Part shown: in pieces, positions 1-9,089 of the stretch | Numbering within the stretch: the stretch's first letter is position 1 | Layout of the letters: every line of letters starts with the position of its first letter | From: Ruminococcus flavefaciens MA2007 | Lineage (GTDB): Bacteria > Bacillota > Clostridia > Oscillospirales > Ruminococcaceae | Direction: 5' to 3' | Assembly (NCBI RefSeq): GCF_000621845.1 | Contig: NZ_JHXF01000008.1 | Location: 124,001-188,000 of the forward strand | Length of the DNA: 64,000 nt | Position numbers and translations under genes: made by a program | The notes under the pieces: model-generated | Seen by the model: only the letters and a program-made list of their open reading frames with translations | Database searches by the model: none | Told to the model about the DNA's origin: nothing

Positions 1-2511
1 GTGGTTCTTGTCGGAACCGTTGAGACCGTACTTATTCGGGTTAGCAAGGCTCTGCATTATGAGAACAACGTCTGACATATCAACGCTGCCGTCGTTGTTA
101 GCGTCGCCCCATTTAAAGTCCTCGTCAGTCTGATTTGAATTTGAAGACTTCTCCTTGATAGTTACCGTGTAGGAGATATCCACGCCATAGCAGTAAGTAT
201 ATCTGTAATAATCGCCTGCACCGCCCTTGATATTTACAGTATATTTACCAGCGGGGAGGGTATTGAACTTATCAAAATCAACGCTCTTTCCTGTACCGTC
301 AGAAATAGTTACGATAGAAGTATTGATATCAGCATCAGTATATCTGCCGCCTGAACCTGCTCCCTGCATGGGAGTACCGCCGAAGAGAAGTCCGCTCAGG
401 TCGAGTGACTCGCCCTGCTCGTAAACTGTCTTTGTAGGGTAGGAATCAACACCCTTGAAGTTATAGCCGGGGTGTGTTGAGGGTGTAGGCTCTGTAGTAG
501 TTGTTGCCGTAGTTGTTACTATCTTCTCGGGCACTGTTGTAGTTGTTACGTCATCTGGGATTACAGATACCCGAAATCTGTCCTTTACCTCGGGGTGATC
601 CTTGAGAGATACGCCTATCATGTATGAGCCTGTCTTTGAGCTGTCAAATTCAGAAGCGTCGATAACAAATAAGCTTGAATTGAGAGGCTCGTTTACTATA
701 CTGATCTTAGTGCCGTCAGCAGCTATACCCGAAACATAAGCATATCCGCCTGCAAGGTCGAGCTGTTCGCCGAGTCTGTAGAAATCCTTTTTAGGCTTTT
801 GGATCCTGTCGAACTTAGCAGCGTCCTTAGAGGTTGTAGTTGTTATAGGTGCGGTAGTTGTAGTAGTGGTCGGATATGTTACAGTAGTTGTAGTAACCTT
901 TTTAGTAGTAGTTACAGTCTTTGTGGTAGTTGTGGTCGTCTTGTCAACAACTACGGGAGTACCGCTGCCTGCCTTGCCGCCGTCGAGGTTGCTCTTGGCG
1001 CCTGATGTATAGAAGCCGTTCAGTGAAAGACCGTTTGCACCGAGAGCTGTCTGGTGGTCCAGACCGATGTACTTGCCGTCAGATGTCTGCCAGAGAGACT
1101 CCTCAAAGAGCTTGTACTTGTTGTTGTCCCAGTTCATAAAGGTGGAGTCAAGAAGTCCGCCTGTATCGCCTGAGTTAGGATTGAGGCACCAGAATGTGTG
1201 GTTGATGTGGTTGTCTATCATGTAGTCACGGAGGAGCTCCATCCACTTCTGGTTAGCGCCCTTGTCCATGTGACCGCCCCACTCGCCGATAAGCAGGGGA
1301 GCGATGTTTTCCCTGTTGATGTAAGCCCATGTATCGTACCAGTAGTCGTCAAGGAGAGTCTGTGTTGTGAAGTCCTTGTCGAACCATGACTGAGCATATA
1401 CAGACGGACCGTAATCGTGAGGTGAGTATACTATCTGACCTGAATCGGGAAGAACAGGGAGGTCCTTGACTCCTCTGAGGTTTCCGCCCCACCATGCGCC
1501 GTACCATTTCTCTTCGCCGGGCTGTGGCTGGAACTTGTCAGCGTCGCTCCATTTTACGCCCTTGTCGAGCATAGGAGACTGCTCGATGCCCTCGATGAGG
1601 ATAAGAGCGTGAGGATTTACAGCAAGAATAGACTTTGCGCATTCCTCTGAGGAGTACTTCCAGTTGTTCTTGTCTGTTGAATCGTCCCACTTAGCCATAT
1701 TTGACGGGCAGGTAGTTCCGTTGTAGCCGCGCTTGCCGTGTGGCTCGTTCTTGAGGTCGTATGCAAGGATAGTATCGTCGTTGGCGTACTTCTTAGCCAG
1801 CCATGTGATAGAATCCTTCCAGTCGTCCCATGTTATCTTTGCCTTTGAGAAGTGACCTGTAGCCATACCGTCGCAGTCCTCGGCAGTTTCGTCGTAGTAC
1901 CAGAGGTTGTAGTTATGGCCGGAGTTGTGTGAAGCAGGGCTGTGAACGTCGATAAGTGCCTTTACGCCGTACTTCTTGCACTTCTGCATGATGATATCGA
2001 AAATAGCCATAGAGTCCTTGAGAGTCTTTCCGTCAGCCTCTACAAATTCTCTGTTGATGTTACCGTACTTGCCTGCGGGAGTTATGGTGCCGTCCTCGCC
2101 AACCTCGTCCTGGGGAGGATTGTAGCTTGCCTGTACAGATGATACAGGAAGCGGAGAGCCGTCCATCCATGAGAGAAGGAGCTCTGTGGAGATAGGGAAG
2201 CGGATAATGTTGATACCGTGGTCGGCGATAGTCTGGAGCATATCGTCTACGTCTCTTGCGTAGAGACCGTGGGGAACGTTCTCGGTACAGTTCATGCCGA
2301 ACCAGTTTGCACCTGTGAGCCATACCTCGTTGCCGTTCATGTCGTAAAGGCGGCTGCCCTTTGCGTGGAGCCAGTCGTCATTTGTGTCGTCAGCTGCCAG
2401 AGCCTTTCCAAGTGTGTCGGGAGCGGGCATTGACGGATAGTAAGCAGCGCCTGAGACAGTCAGTGCTGCTGCGGCAGCAACAGCTGCCACTGAGCGTAGA
2501 ATTTTGTTCAT
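1..2511 (-). CDS. Secreted GH5 (subfamily 1-like) endoglucanase with dockerin, 3' end cut by window
   Basis: Secreted cellulase that should cleave beta-1,4-glucan and dock into a cellulosome. 837 codons are visible; the gene runs off the left edge inside the dockerin. Order: signal peptide (MNKILRSVAAVAAAAALTVS), GH5 domain about residues 45-470, Thr-rich linkers, two Ig-like beta modules (about 560-640 and 680-790), then a dockerin starting WGDANNDGSVDMSDVVLIMQ. The catalytic acid/base is Glu256 (KNEPHG) and the nucleophile Glu410 (GEWGGH). The motifs WWGGN, SPHDYGPSVY and SGDTGG match the subfamily of Acidothermus E1. Start chosen for the signal peptide just after it. It lies 72 bp downstream of a close paralogue on the same strand, so the pair is probably one transcript from a tandem duplication; this copy gained the Ig-like modules. 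Confidence 0.93.
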   Translation of the reverse strand, partial: MNKILRSVAAVAAAAALTVSGAAYYPSMPAPDTLGKALAADDTNDDWLHAKGSRLYDMNGNEVWLTGANWFGMNCTENVPHGLYARDVDDMLQTIADHGINIIRFPISTELLLSWMDGSPLPVSSVQASYNPPQDEVGEDGTITPAGKYGNINREFVEADGKTLKDSMAIFDIIMQKCKKYGVKALIDVHSPASHNSGHNYNLWYYDETAEDCDGMATGHFSKAKITWDDWKDSITWLAKKYANDDTILAYDLKNEPHGKRGYNGTTCPSNMAKWDDSTDKNNWKYSSEECAKSILAVNPHALILIEGIEQSPMLDKGVKWSDADKFQPQPGEEKWYGAWWGGNLRGVKDLPVLPDSGQIVYSPHDYGPSVYAQSWFDKDFTTQTLLDDYWYDTWAYINRENIAPLLIGEWGGHMDKGANQKWMELLRDYMIDNHINHTFWCLNPNSGDTGGLLDSTFMNWDNNKYKLFEESLWQTSDGKYIGLDHQTALGANGLSLNGFYTSGAKSNLDGGKAGSGTPVVVDKTTTTTTKTVTTTKKVTTTTVTYPTTTTTTAPITTTTSKDAAKFDRIQKPKKDFYRLGEQLDLAGGYAYVSGIAADGTKISIVNEPLNSSLFVIDASEFDSSKTGSYMIGVSLKDHPEVKDRFRVSVIPDDVTTTTVPEKIVTTTATTTTEPTPSTHPGYNFKGVDSYPTKTVYEQGESLDLSGLLFGGTPMQGAGSGGRYTDADINTSIVTISDGTGKSVDFDKFNTLPAGKYTVNIKGGAGDYYRYTYCYGVDISYTVTIKEKSSNSNQTDEDFKWGDANNDGSVDMSDVVLIMQSLANPNKYGLNGSDKNH

Positions 2512-2583
2512 TTTATTTCCCTCTCATGTATTTATTTTTGCTGCGCAGCACCCTGAAAGCTGCGCAGGCAAATGCTTGGTTTG

Positions 2584-4419
2584 TCACTCAACGGGGAGCT
2601 TTGTGTATTTTCCCAGCAGATAGAGCTGAATAGCTAATGCGTCGTCTGTAGTAACGCCGTTGTTGCCGATAACGTCTGCGTTCTTCTGACCTTCCTCGGT
2701 CATATGCTTTTCGTCGCTGCCGCTGATACCGTATTTATTCGGATTGGCAAGAGACTGCATTATGAGAACAACGTCTGACATATCAACTGCACCGTCGCAG
2801 TTAGAATCCCCGAAAGTGCGATTACTGACCTCGGGAGTTGTTGTAACAGTTGTTGTTGTGCTTGAAGTCGATGTTGTTGAGTCTGATGTAGTAGTTGTAG
2901 TAACTACAGGCTTTGTTGTAGAAGTTGTGGTCTTTGAAGGATCAGCATTTACTGCCTTGCCGTCTGATGTCTTTCCGCCGTCAAGGTTGCTTCCCTCTGA
3001 CTTAGCGTAGTTTGTGTAGAAGTCGTTCAGTGAGATACCGTTCTTGCCGAGAGCTACCTGATGGTCGAGACCGATGTACTTGCCGCTCTTGGTCTGCCAG
3101 AGAGCCTTCTCAAAGAGCTCGTACTTAGGCTCGTTCCACTTGATAGTGGTGCCCTTTCCTGCCTGGAATCCAAGGTCGTCCCAGAGTCCGCCTGTATCGC
3201 CTGAGTTGGTGTTGAGACACCAGAAGGTGTGGTTGATGTGGTGCTTTATCATGTAGTCGCGGAGGAGAGTCATCCACTTCTGGTTCTCCTTGCCGTCCAT
3301 ATGACCGCCCCACTCGCCGATGAGCTCGGGACCGATATTCTCTGCGTTTATGTATGCCCATGTATCGTACCAGTAGTCGTCAAGGAGAGTCTTTTCCGAA
3401 AAGTCCTTGTCGAACCATGTCTGAGCATATACTGACGGGCCGTAGTCATGAGGTGAATATACTATCTGTGAAGTACCCTGCTTTGGCTTGATTGGGTATT
3501 CTCTTGCGCCGCGGAAGTTTCCGCCCCACCATGCGCCGATGTAAGGGGAGTTGTCTCTTCTGTCGGGCATACCCCAGTAGTCGCCTGCCATAGCGCCACT
3601 CATTGACTGCTCAACGCCTTCAACGAGGATAAGAGCGTGAGGGTTTACATCAAGGATAGCCTCTGCGCAGCGTGTAGCCGCATAAGCCCAGTTGTTCTCG
3701 TCCTTTGAGCCGTCCCACTTGGCAGCTGCTTCGCCCTCCTGTCCCTTGCCGTGAGGCTCGTTCTTGAGGTCGTAGCCGATAAGTGTATCATCGTCCTTGT
3801 ACTTGTCGGCAAGCCATACCAGAGAGTCTATCCATACGTCTGTGGTAACTCCTGCCTTGCCGTACCAGAGATTGTAGTTATGTCCCGAGTTGTCGGTGTG
3901 CGGGCTGTGGATATCTATGAATGCCTTGATGCCGTGCTCCTTGCACTTCTTCATCATGATGTCGAAGACCTGCATACTGTCAACGGGAGTCTTGCCGTCT
4001 TCAGCACAGAAATCAGGATTGATAGTGAATGCAGGATCTGTGTTGCATGAGAAGCTGTTTACCGGATTGGGCTTGCCTTTCATCCATGAGACGATGAGCT
4101 CTGTGGAGATAGGGAAGCGGATAATGTTGATGCCGCGGTCTGCTATCTCTGTGAGACAGTCGTCAGCGTCGGCGCTCCAGAGGTAGTGTGGGCAGGCTTC
4201 GTTGCAGTTGAAGCCGAACCAGTTGGCACCTGTGAGCCATACCTCGTTGCCGTTCATGTCGTAAAGGCGGCTGCCCTCTGCATGGAGCCAGTCGTCGTTG
4301 TTTGTGTCAACAGCCTGTGCTGTCAGGTCGTTTGTCTGACCAAAGGAAGGTGCTGCTCCCGTAATGGTCAGTGCGGCAGCGCAGATAAGCGCTGAAGCAG
4401 TACGTGTTAGCTTTTTCAT
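2584..4419 (-). CDS. Secreted GH5 (subfamily 1-like) endoglucanase with dockerin
   Basis: Complete 611-aa paralogue of the neighbouring cellulase. Residues 1-28 are a signal peptide (MKKLTRTASALICAAALTIT...), the GH5 catalytic domain spans about 45-450, then a Thr/Ser-rich linker (about 490-530) and a C-terminal dockerin (about 535-611). Catalytic pair by homology: Glu221 in KNEPHG and Glu369 in GEWGGH. The first dockerin calcium loop is canonical (DSNCDGAVDMSD); the second (DVIGNNGVTTDD) is degenerate, as is common in R. flavefaciens dockerins. It is the promoter-proximal gene of the pair and lacks the Ig-like modules of its partner. The large catalytic-domain identity of the two points to tandem duplication. 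Acts outside the cell on cellulose; the dockerin type, not an assay, is the basis for calling it cellulosomal. Confidence 0.95.
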   Translation of the reverse strand: MKKLTRTASALICAAALTITGAAPSFGQTNDLTAQAVDTNNDDWLHAEGSRLYDMNGNEVWLTGANWFGFNCNEACPHYLWSADADDCLTEIADRGINIIRFPISTELIVSWMKGKPNPVNSFSCNTDPAFTINPDFCAEDGKTPVDSMQVFDIMMKKCKEHGIKAFIDIHSPHTDNSGHNYNLWYGKAGVTTDVWIDSLVWLADKYKDDDTLIGYDLKNEPHGKGQEGEAAAKWDGSKDENNWAYAATRCAEAILDVNPHALILVEGVEQSMSGAMAGDYWGMPDRRDNSPYIGAWWGGNFRGAREYPIKPKQGTSQIVYSPHDYGPSVYAQTWFDKDFSEKTLLDDYWYDTWAYINAENIGPELIGEWGGHMDGKENQKWMTLLRDYMIKHHINHTFWCLNTNSGDTGGLWDDLGFQAGKGTTIKWNEPKYELFEKALWQTKSGKYIGLDHQVALGKNGISLNDFYTNYAKSEGSNLDGGKTSDGKAVNADPSKTTTSTTKPVVTTTTTSDSTTSTSSTTTTVTTTPEVSNRTFGDSNCDGAVDMSDVVLIMQSLANPNKYGISGSDEKHMTEEGQKNADVIGNNGVTTDDALAIQLYLLGKYTKLPVE

Positions 4420-4481
4420 GTTTGATTACCCCTCTCGATATTTTCTCCGCAGATGTGATTTATAGTTTTTTCTGCGGAGCA

Positions 4482-4506
4482 TAGTATACAATTATCCAGT
4501 ATACTA
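4482..4506. promoter_or_regulatory. Inverted repeat, candidate operator of cellulase pair
   Basis: Perfect 8-bp arms TAGTATAC / GTATACTA separated by 9 bp. It lies just downstream of the -10 box of the cellulase promoter, where a repressor would block transcription start. The binding protein is unknown. Confidence 0.4.
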
Positions 4507-4517
4507 TAATCAGTTAT

Positions 4518-4546
4518 ATTGTAGCATTTCAGCCTAAAAAAGTCAA
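4518..4546 (-). promoter_or_regulatory. Sigma-A-type promoter for the cellulase pair
   Basis: Read on the minus strand: -35 TTGACT, 17-bp spacer, -10 TACAAT. It points at the GH5 gene starting at 4419 and leaves an untranslated leader of about 90 nt. Confidence 0.6.
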
Positions 4547-4633
4547 TAGGAAAAGCGCATTTTACAGCTGTTTATGCATAAAATGAAATGTGTTGTTAAT
4601 TAAAGTTAAAAAATAAAAATAATTATAACCTAC

Positions 4634-4662
4634 TTGACAAGTCGATTTTACAGTGCTATAAT
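4634..4662 (+). promoter_or_regulatory. Sigma-A promoter of the trp operon
   Basis: Consensus -35 TTGACA (4634-4639), 17-bp spacer, consensus -10 TATAAT (4657-4662), directly before the T-box leader. Confidence 0.8.
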
Positions 4663-4669
4663 GAAAAAA

Positions 4670-4965
4670 ATCAAACCGATGACGCGGAGATAAAGCTAAT
4701 TATGCTTGCACAGAGAGCCCATGGTGCTGAGAATGGGGCGAAAAACAGGTTAGCAAATGGACCGCTGAGGGTGCAGTCAAATGATCGCGGAGATGACATT
4801 CTATTAGAGGCGGTCAGAGTATTCTGCAACGTTAGGATGTGCGTTAATCATCAGGGATATGACAGTATCCTGTTAAGTGCACAGCTTTGCTGTGAATCAA
4901 GGTGGTACCGCGGATAAGTATATTCGTCCTTGACAGACTAATATGGTCTGTCAGGGACTTTTTTG
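4670..4965 (+). promoter_or_regulatory. Tryptophan T-box riboswitch
   Basis: tRNA-sensing leader between the trp promoter and trpE. Visible parts: a Stem I region (about 4680-4780) with the AGAGAG and GGTGCTGAGA elements of its distal loop; a specifier TGG (Trp codon) at 4758-4760 flanked by A-rich bases; the conserved T-box AAGGTGGTACCGCGG at 4899-4913; and a terminator hairpin 4928-4956 (CCTTGACAGAC / GTCTGTCAGGG) followed by a run of T at 4959-4964. Uncharged tRNA-Trp is expected to bind, stabilise the antiterminator and allow read-through into trpE. The specifier agrees with the genes downstream. Confidence 0.95.
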
Positions 4966-4996
4966 TTGTCCTGCAGACCGACGGAGGTGCTTTTTT

Positions 4997-6463
4997 ATGA
5001 ATTTTATGCCCGATCTTGAAACAATCGGCAGGATAGCCGAAAGCGGAAAATACGACATCGTCCCCGTTAGCTGTGAGATACTGTCGGATATCTGTACTCC
5101 TATCGAAGCTATCATGAAACTCAAAAACGTTTCCACTCACTGCTATATGCTTGAGTCGGTTGCAGAAAAGGAAAAGTGGGGAAGATACACATTCCTCGGC
5201 TATGATCCGAAAATGCAGATAACAGCTGTGGGAAGCGAAATGACTATCGGCGACGTCAAGATAACCACTGACGATCCCTCGATACAGATAAGACAGATAC
5301 TTTCAAAATACAGAAGTCCCAAGTTCGATTATCTCCCCACATTTACGGGAGGTCTCGCAGGCTACTTTTCCTATGATTTCCTCTCTTATACCGAGAAGTC
5401 GCTCCGTATCGGCGTGAACGACACCGAGAGCTTCAAGGACGTAGACCTGATGCTTTTCGATAAGGTCATCGCATTCGACAACTTCCGCCAGAAGCTCATA
5501 CTCATTGCGAATATGAGACTTGAAGAGGGCGAGGCAGGCTACAACAAGGCTAAGATGGAGCTTATGCAGATGGCGGAGCTTCTCAGGAACGGCGCTCCCG
5601 TAAAGGAGCAGGCAGGCAAGCTCACTACCGATGTTACGGCGCTTTTCAGCAAGGAAGAGTACTGCGAAATGGTCGAAAAGGCAAAGGGACATATCCACGA
5701 GGGAGATATCTTCCAGATAGTTCTCTCGAACCGCCTCAGCGCAGGCTTTGAGGGCAGTCTCCTCAATACATACCGTGTTCTCAGAACTATCAACCCGTCG
5801 CCTTATATGTTCTATTTCTCAGGCACGGACGTGGAGATAGCAGGAGCTTCTCCAGAAACGCTGGTAAAGCTTGAAAACGGCGTTCTCCATACTTTCCCGC
5901 TGGCTGGCACACGTCCGAGAGGAAAGACGGAAAAGGAGGACAAGGAGCTTGAGGAGGGACTTCTCCGCGACGAAAAGGAGCTTGCAGAGCATAATATGCT
6001 GGTAGACCTTGGCAGAAACGACTTAGGTAAGATAAGCAAGTTCGGCAGTGTTGAAGTTGAAAAGCTCCACAGTATCGAGCGCTACTCCCACGTTATGCAT
6101 ATCGGTTCGACAGTGCGCGGCGAGATACGGGAGGAGTTCGACGGACTTGACGCAGTAAGCGCTGTGCTCCCTGCGGGTACGCTTTCGGGAGCTCCCAAGA
6201 TAAGAGCTTGTCAGCTCATTGCAGAGCTCGAAAACAACAAGCGCGGCATCTACGGCGGCGCTATCGGATACATCGACTTCACTGGAAACCTCGATACCTG
6301 TATCGCTATCCGCATTGCCTACAAGAAGAACGGCAAGGTCTTCGTCAGAAGCGGCGCAGGAATCGTTGCAGACTCGGTTCCAGAAAAGGAATATCAGGAG
6401 TGCATAAACAAGGCTGCGGCTGTTGTGAATGCGCTTAAAATGGCAGAGGAGGGAGACTTATGA
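4997..6463 (+). CDS. trpE: Anthranilate synthase component I
   Basis: Makes anthranilate from chorismate, first step of tryptophan synthesis, together with the TrpG glutaminase. 488 aa, normal length. The chorismate-binding C-terminal half carries LAGTRPRGKTEKEDKELEE, LVDLGRNDLG and FPAGTLSGAPK-like (LPAGTLSGAPKIRA) signatures. The start at 4997 follows GGAGG at 4983-4987; an upstream in-frame start at 4943 would lie inside the T-box terminator and is rejected. It is the first gene of the operon and overlaps trpG by 4 bp (ATGA), which suggests translational coupling. Feedback inhibition by tryptophan is known for the family but not readable here. Confidence 0.97.
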   Translation: MNFMPDLETIGRIAESGKYDIVPVSCEILSDICTPIEAIMKLKNVSTHCYMLESVAEKEKWGRYTFLGYDPKMQITAVGSEMTIGDVKITTDDPSIQIRQILSKYRSPKFDYLPTFTGGLAGYFSYDFLSYTEKSLRIGVNDTESFKDVDLMLFDKVIAFDNFRQKLILIANMRLEEGEAGYNKAKMELMQMAELLRNGAPVKEQAGKLTTDVTALFSKEEYCEMVEKAKGHIHEGDIFQIVLSNRLSAGFEGSLLNTYRVLRTINPSPYMFYFSGTDVEIAGASPETLVKLENGVLHTFPLAGTRPRGKTEKEDKELEEGLLRDEKELAEHNMLVDLGRNDLGKISKFGSVEVEKLHSIERYSHVMHIGSTVRGEIREEFDGLDAVSAVLPAGTLSGAPKIRACQLIAELENNKRGIYGGAIGYIDFTGNLDTCIAIRIAYKKNGKVFVRSGAGIVADSVPEKEYQECINKAAAVVNALKMAEEGDL

Positions 6464-7032
6464 TTCTTCTCATAGATAATTATGACAGCTTTTCGTACAA
6501 TCTTTATCAGATGATAGGCGCTATAGAGCCCGATATCAAGGTCATACGCAATGACGAGATGACAGTTTCCGAGATAGAGAAGCTTGCTCCCGACAGGATA
6601 ATCCTTTCACCTGGTCCCGGACGTCCCGAGGACGCAGGCGTAATCATCGAAGCGGCTAAGACAGTGTGTCAGAAGATACCTACCCTCGGCGTTTGTCTCG
6701 GTCATCAGGCAATATGTGCGGCTTACGGTGCTGAGGTAACATACGCAAAGGAACTCATGCACGGCAAACAGTCAGTTATAAGCTTCATGAACGACAGTCC
6801 GCTGTTCAGGGGCATTGACGAGGGAGCTCCCGTAGCGAGATATCACTCCCTTGCGGCAAAAGCCGATACCATTCCCGACTGCTTCAAGGTAACTGCTGTT
6901 GCCGACGACGGCGAGATAATGGCAGTCCAGCATAAGGATTACCCCATATTCGGCGTGCAGTTCCACCCCGAGTCAATAATGACTCCCGACGGACATATCA
7001 TGCTGAAAAACTTTATCAAGCTTAGTAAGTAG
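6460..7032 (+). CDS. trpG: Anthranilate synthase component II (glutamine amidotransferase)
   Basis: Supplies ammonia from glutamine to TrpE. 190 aa class I amidotransferase with nucleophile Cys79 in GVCLGHQ and the catalytic His169 and Glu171 in GVQFHPESI; the oxyanion motif SPGPGRP is at about 50-56. It overlaps trpE by 4 bp. The same family includes PabA, so the protein may also serve 4-aminobenzoate synthesis; no separate pab genes are seen in this window, and the trp context decides the name. Confidence 0.95.
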   Translation: MILLIDNYDSFSYNLYQMIGAIEPDIKVIRNDEMTVSEIEKLAPDRIILSPGPGRPEDAGVIIEAAKTVCQKIPTLGVCLGHQAICAAYGAEVTYAKELMHGKQSVISFMNDSPLFRGIDEGAPVARYHSLAAKADTIPDCFKVTAVADDGEIMAVQHKDYPIFGVQFHPESIMTPDGHIMLKNFIKLSK

Positions 7033-7035
7033 TGA

Positions 7036-7075
7036 GTAGTGTAGGGGACGCCGCCCTCGGTGTCCCGTCCGTTAA
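7036..7075. repeat. Short GTAGGGG palindromic repeat between trpG and methyltransferase
   Basis: GTAGGGGACGCC...GGTGTCCCG is a small imperfect palindrome. Similar units begin with TGTAGGGG at 9863, 9892 and 35292, so it belongs to a dispersed repeat family. It separates the trpG stop from the next ribosome site. Confidence 0.5.
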
Positions 7076-7097
7076 ACATATGAATGGTGGTGAGACT

Positions 7098-7880
7098 ATG
7101 AACTACCTTGAGGAATTTTACAGCGTCTTTGACGAGGACGGGCGTTTGCTCTCACGTCACGGTCAGGTGGAGTACCTGACTACCATGAAGTACATTCACG
7201 ACTTCCTCGGCGGAGCAAAGCAGATCCATATCCTTGAAGTGGGTGCAGGCACGGGGCGCTACAGCATAGCTCTTGCCCGTGAGGGACATAATGTCACCGC
7301 TGTGGAGCTTGTTGAAAGTAATCTCAATAAGCTGAGGGCAAAGCTTGACGGCAGTGAAAAGCTTACAGCGATACAGGGCAATGCTCTTGACCTGTCAATG
7401 TTTACAGATAACAGCTTCGATATGACTCTGGCGCTTGGTCCGATGTATCATCTTTTCACCCGTGAGGATATGCTGAAGGCATTGTCCGAGGCGGTGAGAG
7501 TCACCAAAAAGGGCGGACATATACTCGTTGCCTACTGCATGAACGAAGCCGCTGTTATACAGCACGCCTTTCTTCACGGCAACCTGCAAAAAGTCCTTGA
7601 TAATCATATGCTCACCGATGACTGGCACTGCAAAAGCGAGCCAAAGGAGCTCTTTCAGCTGGTGAGAACAGAGGATATAGCTTCTTTGAATTCCGAGTTC
7701 CCCGTGGAAAGGATAAAGCTCATAGCGGCTGACGGAGCGGCAAATTACATCAGCGAATGTATCGACAGCATGGACGATTTTACATTTGAAAAATTCATGG
7801 AGTACCACTTCGCTACCTGTGAAAGACAGGACTTGACAGGTGCTTCAAATCATACGCTGGATATCCTGCGTAAAATATAA
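7098..7880 (+). CDS. Class I SAM-dependent methyltransferase inside the trp operon
   Basis: Putative methyltransferase of 260 aa; substrate unknown. The SAM-binding motif I EVGAGTGRYS is at about residues 45-55, followed by the acidic residue of motif II (VTAVELVESN) and a motif IV-like LALGPMYHL. The start at 7098 follows GGTGGTGAG; a GTG at 7032 is in frame but would be read through the repeat and is rejected. It lies between trpG and trpB, 66 bp after trpG and 18 bp before trpB, in the same direction. No known tryptophan step needs it, so it is likely a passenger in the operon or a regulator of unknown kind. Confidence 0.8.
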   Translation: MNYLEEFYSVFDEDGRLLSRHGQVEYLTTMKYIHDFLGGAKQIHILEVGAGTGRYSIALAREGHNVTAVELVESNLNKLRAKLDGSEKLTAIQGNALDLSMFTDNSFDMTLALGPMYHLFTREDMLKALSEAVRVTKKGGHILVAYCMNEAAVIQHAFLHGNLQKVLDNHMLTDDWHCKSEPKELFQLVRTEDIASLNSEFPVERIKLIAADGAANYISECIDSMDDFTFEKFMEYHFATCERQDLTGASNHTLDILRKI

Positions 7881-7898
7881 ACCGAAAGGAAAGATATC

Positions 7899-9089
7899 AT
7901 GTCACAGTCAAAAGGAAGATTCGGCGTTCACGGCGGACAGTATATCCCTGAAACGCTTATGAATGCGGTCATCGAGCTTGAACAGGCTTACGACCATTAT
8001 AAAAACGATCCCGAGTTCAACCGCGAGCTCACAGAGCTCCTCAATAACTATGCAGGCAGACCTTCTCTGCTGTACCGCGCAGATAAGCTCACAAGAGAGC
8101 TTGGCGGAGCTAAGATATACCTCAAGCGCGAGGATCTCAACCATACGGGTTCACATAAGATAAACAACGTTCTCGGTCAGGCTCTCCTTGCAAAGAAAAT
8201 GGGCAAGACTCGTCTTATCGCTGAAACAGGAGCAGGTCAGCACGGCGTTGCTACTGCAACAGCGGCGGCTCTCCTCGATATGGAGTGCGTAGTTTTCATG
8301 GGCGAGGAGGACACTAAGCGTCAGGCTCTCAACGTTTATCGTATGAAGCTCCTCGGCGCTGACGTTATCCCCGTAAAGAGCGGTACGGCTACTCTCAAGG
8401 ACGCTGTTTCCGAGGCTATGCGCGAGTGGACTTCACGTATTTCAGATACACATTACTGTCTCGGTTCTGTTATGGGACCACACCCGTTCCCCACTATAGT
8501 CCGTGATTTTCAGGCTGTTATCTCCCGTGAGGCAAGAGCCCAGATACTTGAAGCAGAGGGCAGACTTCCCGACGCAGTTATCGCCTGTGTAGGCGGAGGC
8601 TCAAACGCTATCGGAAGCTTCTATCACTTTATCCCCGACGAGGGAGTACGTCTTATAGGCTGTGAAGCAGCAGGCAGAGGTATCGACACCTTTGAGACTG
8701 CCGCTACAGTGAATACAGGAAGAATAGGTATCTTCCACGGTATGAAGTCCTACTTCTGTCAGGACGAGTACGGTCAGATAGCTCCTGTTTATTCTATCTC
8801 AGCAGGTCTTGACTATCCCGGTGTAGGTCCCGAGCACGCACATCTCCACGATATCGGCAGAGCTGAGTATGTGCCTGTTACAGATGACGAAGCAGTAAAC
8901 GCTTTCGAGTATCTTTCACGCACCGAGGGCATTATCCCTGCTATCGAGTCGGCTCACGCAATTGCTTACGCTATGAAGCTTGCTCCTACTATGGACAAGG
9001 ACAAGATAATAATCGTTACAGTTTCGGGACGCGGCGACAAGGACTGCGCTGCAATTGCCCGTTACAGAGGGGAGGATATCTATGAGTAA
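7899..9089 (+). CDS. trpB: Tryptophan synthase beta chain
   Basis: PLP enzyme that joins indole and serine to make tryptophan, acting in the alpha2beta2 complex with TrpA. 396 aa. The PLP lysine is Lys87 in HTGSHKINN, and the phosphate loop is [21 protein letters not shown] is the substrate carboxylate site. This is the TrpB1 type that pairs with TrpA. The start follows AAAGGAAAG. It overlaps the trpA start by 8 bp. In the canonical Firmicute operon trpB and trpA come last; here they precede trpD, trpC and trpF. Confidence 0.98.
   Translation: MSQSKGRFGVHGGQYIPETLMNAVIELEQAYDHYKNDPEFNRELTELLNNYAGRPSLLYRADKLTRELGGAKIYLKREDLNHTGSHKINNVLGQALLAKKMGKTRLIAETGAGQHGVATATAAALLDMECVVFMGEEDTKRQALNVYRMKLLGADVIPVKSGTATLKDAVSEAMREWTSRISDTHYCLGSVMGPHPFPTIVRDFQAVISREARAQILEAEGRLPDAVIACVGGGSNAIGSFYHFIPDEGVRLIGCEAAGRGIDTFETAATVNTGRIGIFHGMKSYFCQDEYGQIAPVYSISAGLDYPGVGPEHAHLHDIGRAEYVPVTDDEAVNAFEYLSRTEGIIPAIESAHAIAYAMKLAPTMDKDKIIIVTVSGRGDKDCAAIARYRGEDIYE

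Noticed and set aside
2744..4395. Plus-strand open frames opposite the cellulases
   Set aside because: They are low-complexity mirrors of Thr-rich linkers and dockerins (Val-rich runs), with no ribosome sites.
4943..4996. Upstream trpE start
   Set aside because: It lies inside the T-box terminator stem; the ribosome site at 4983 serves the ATG at 4997.
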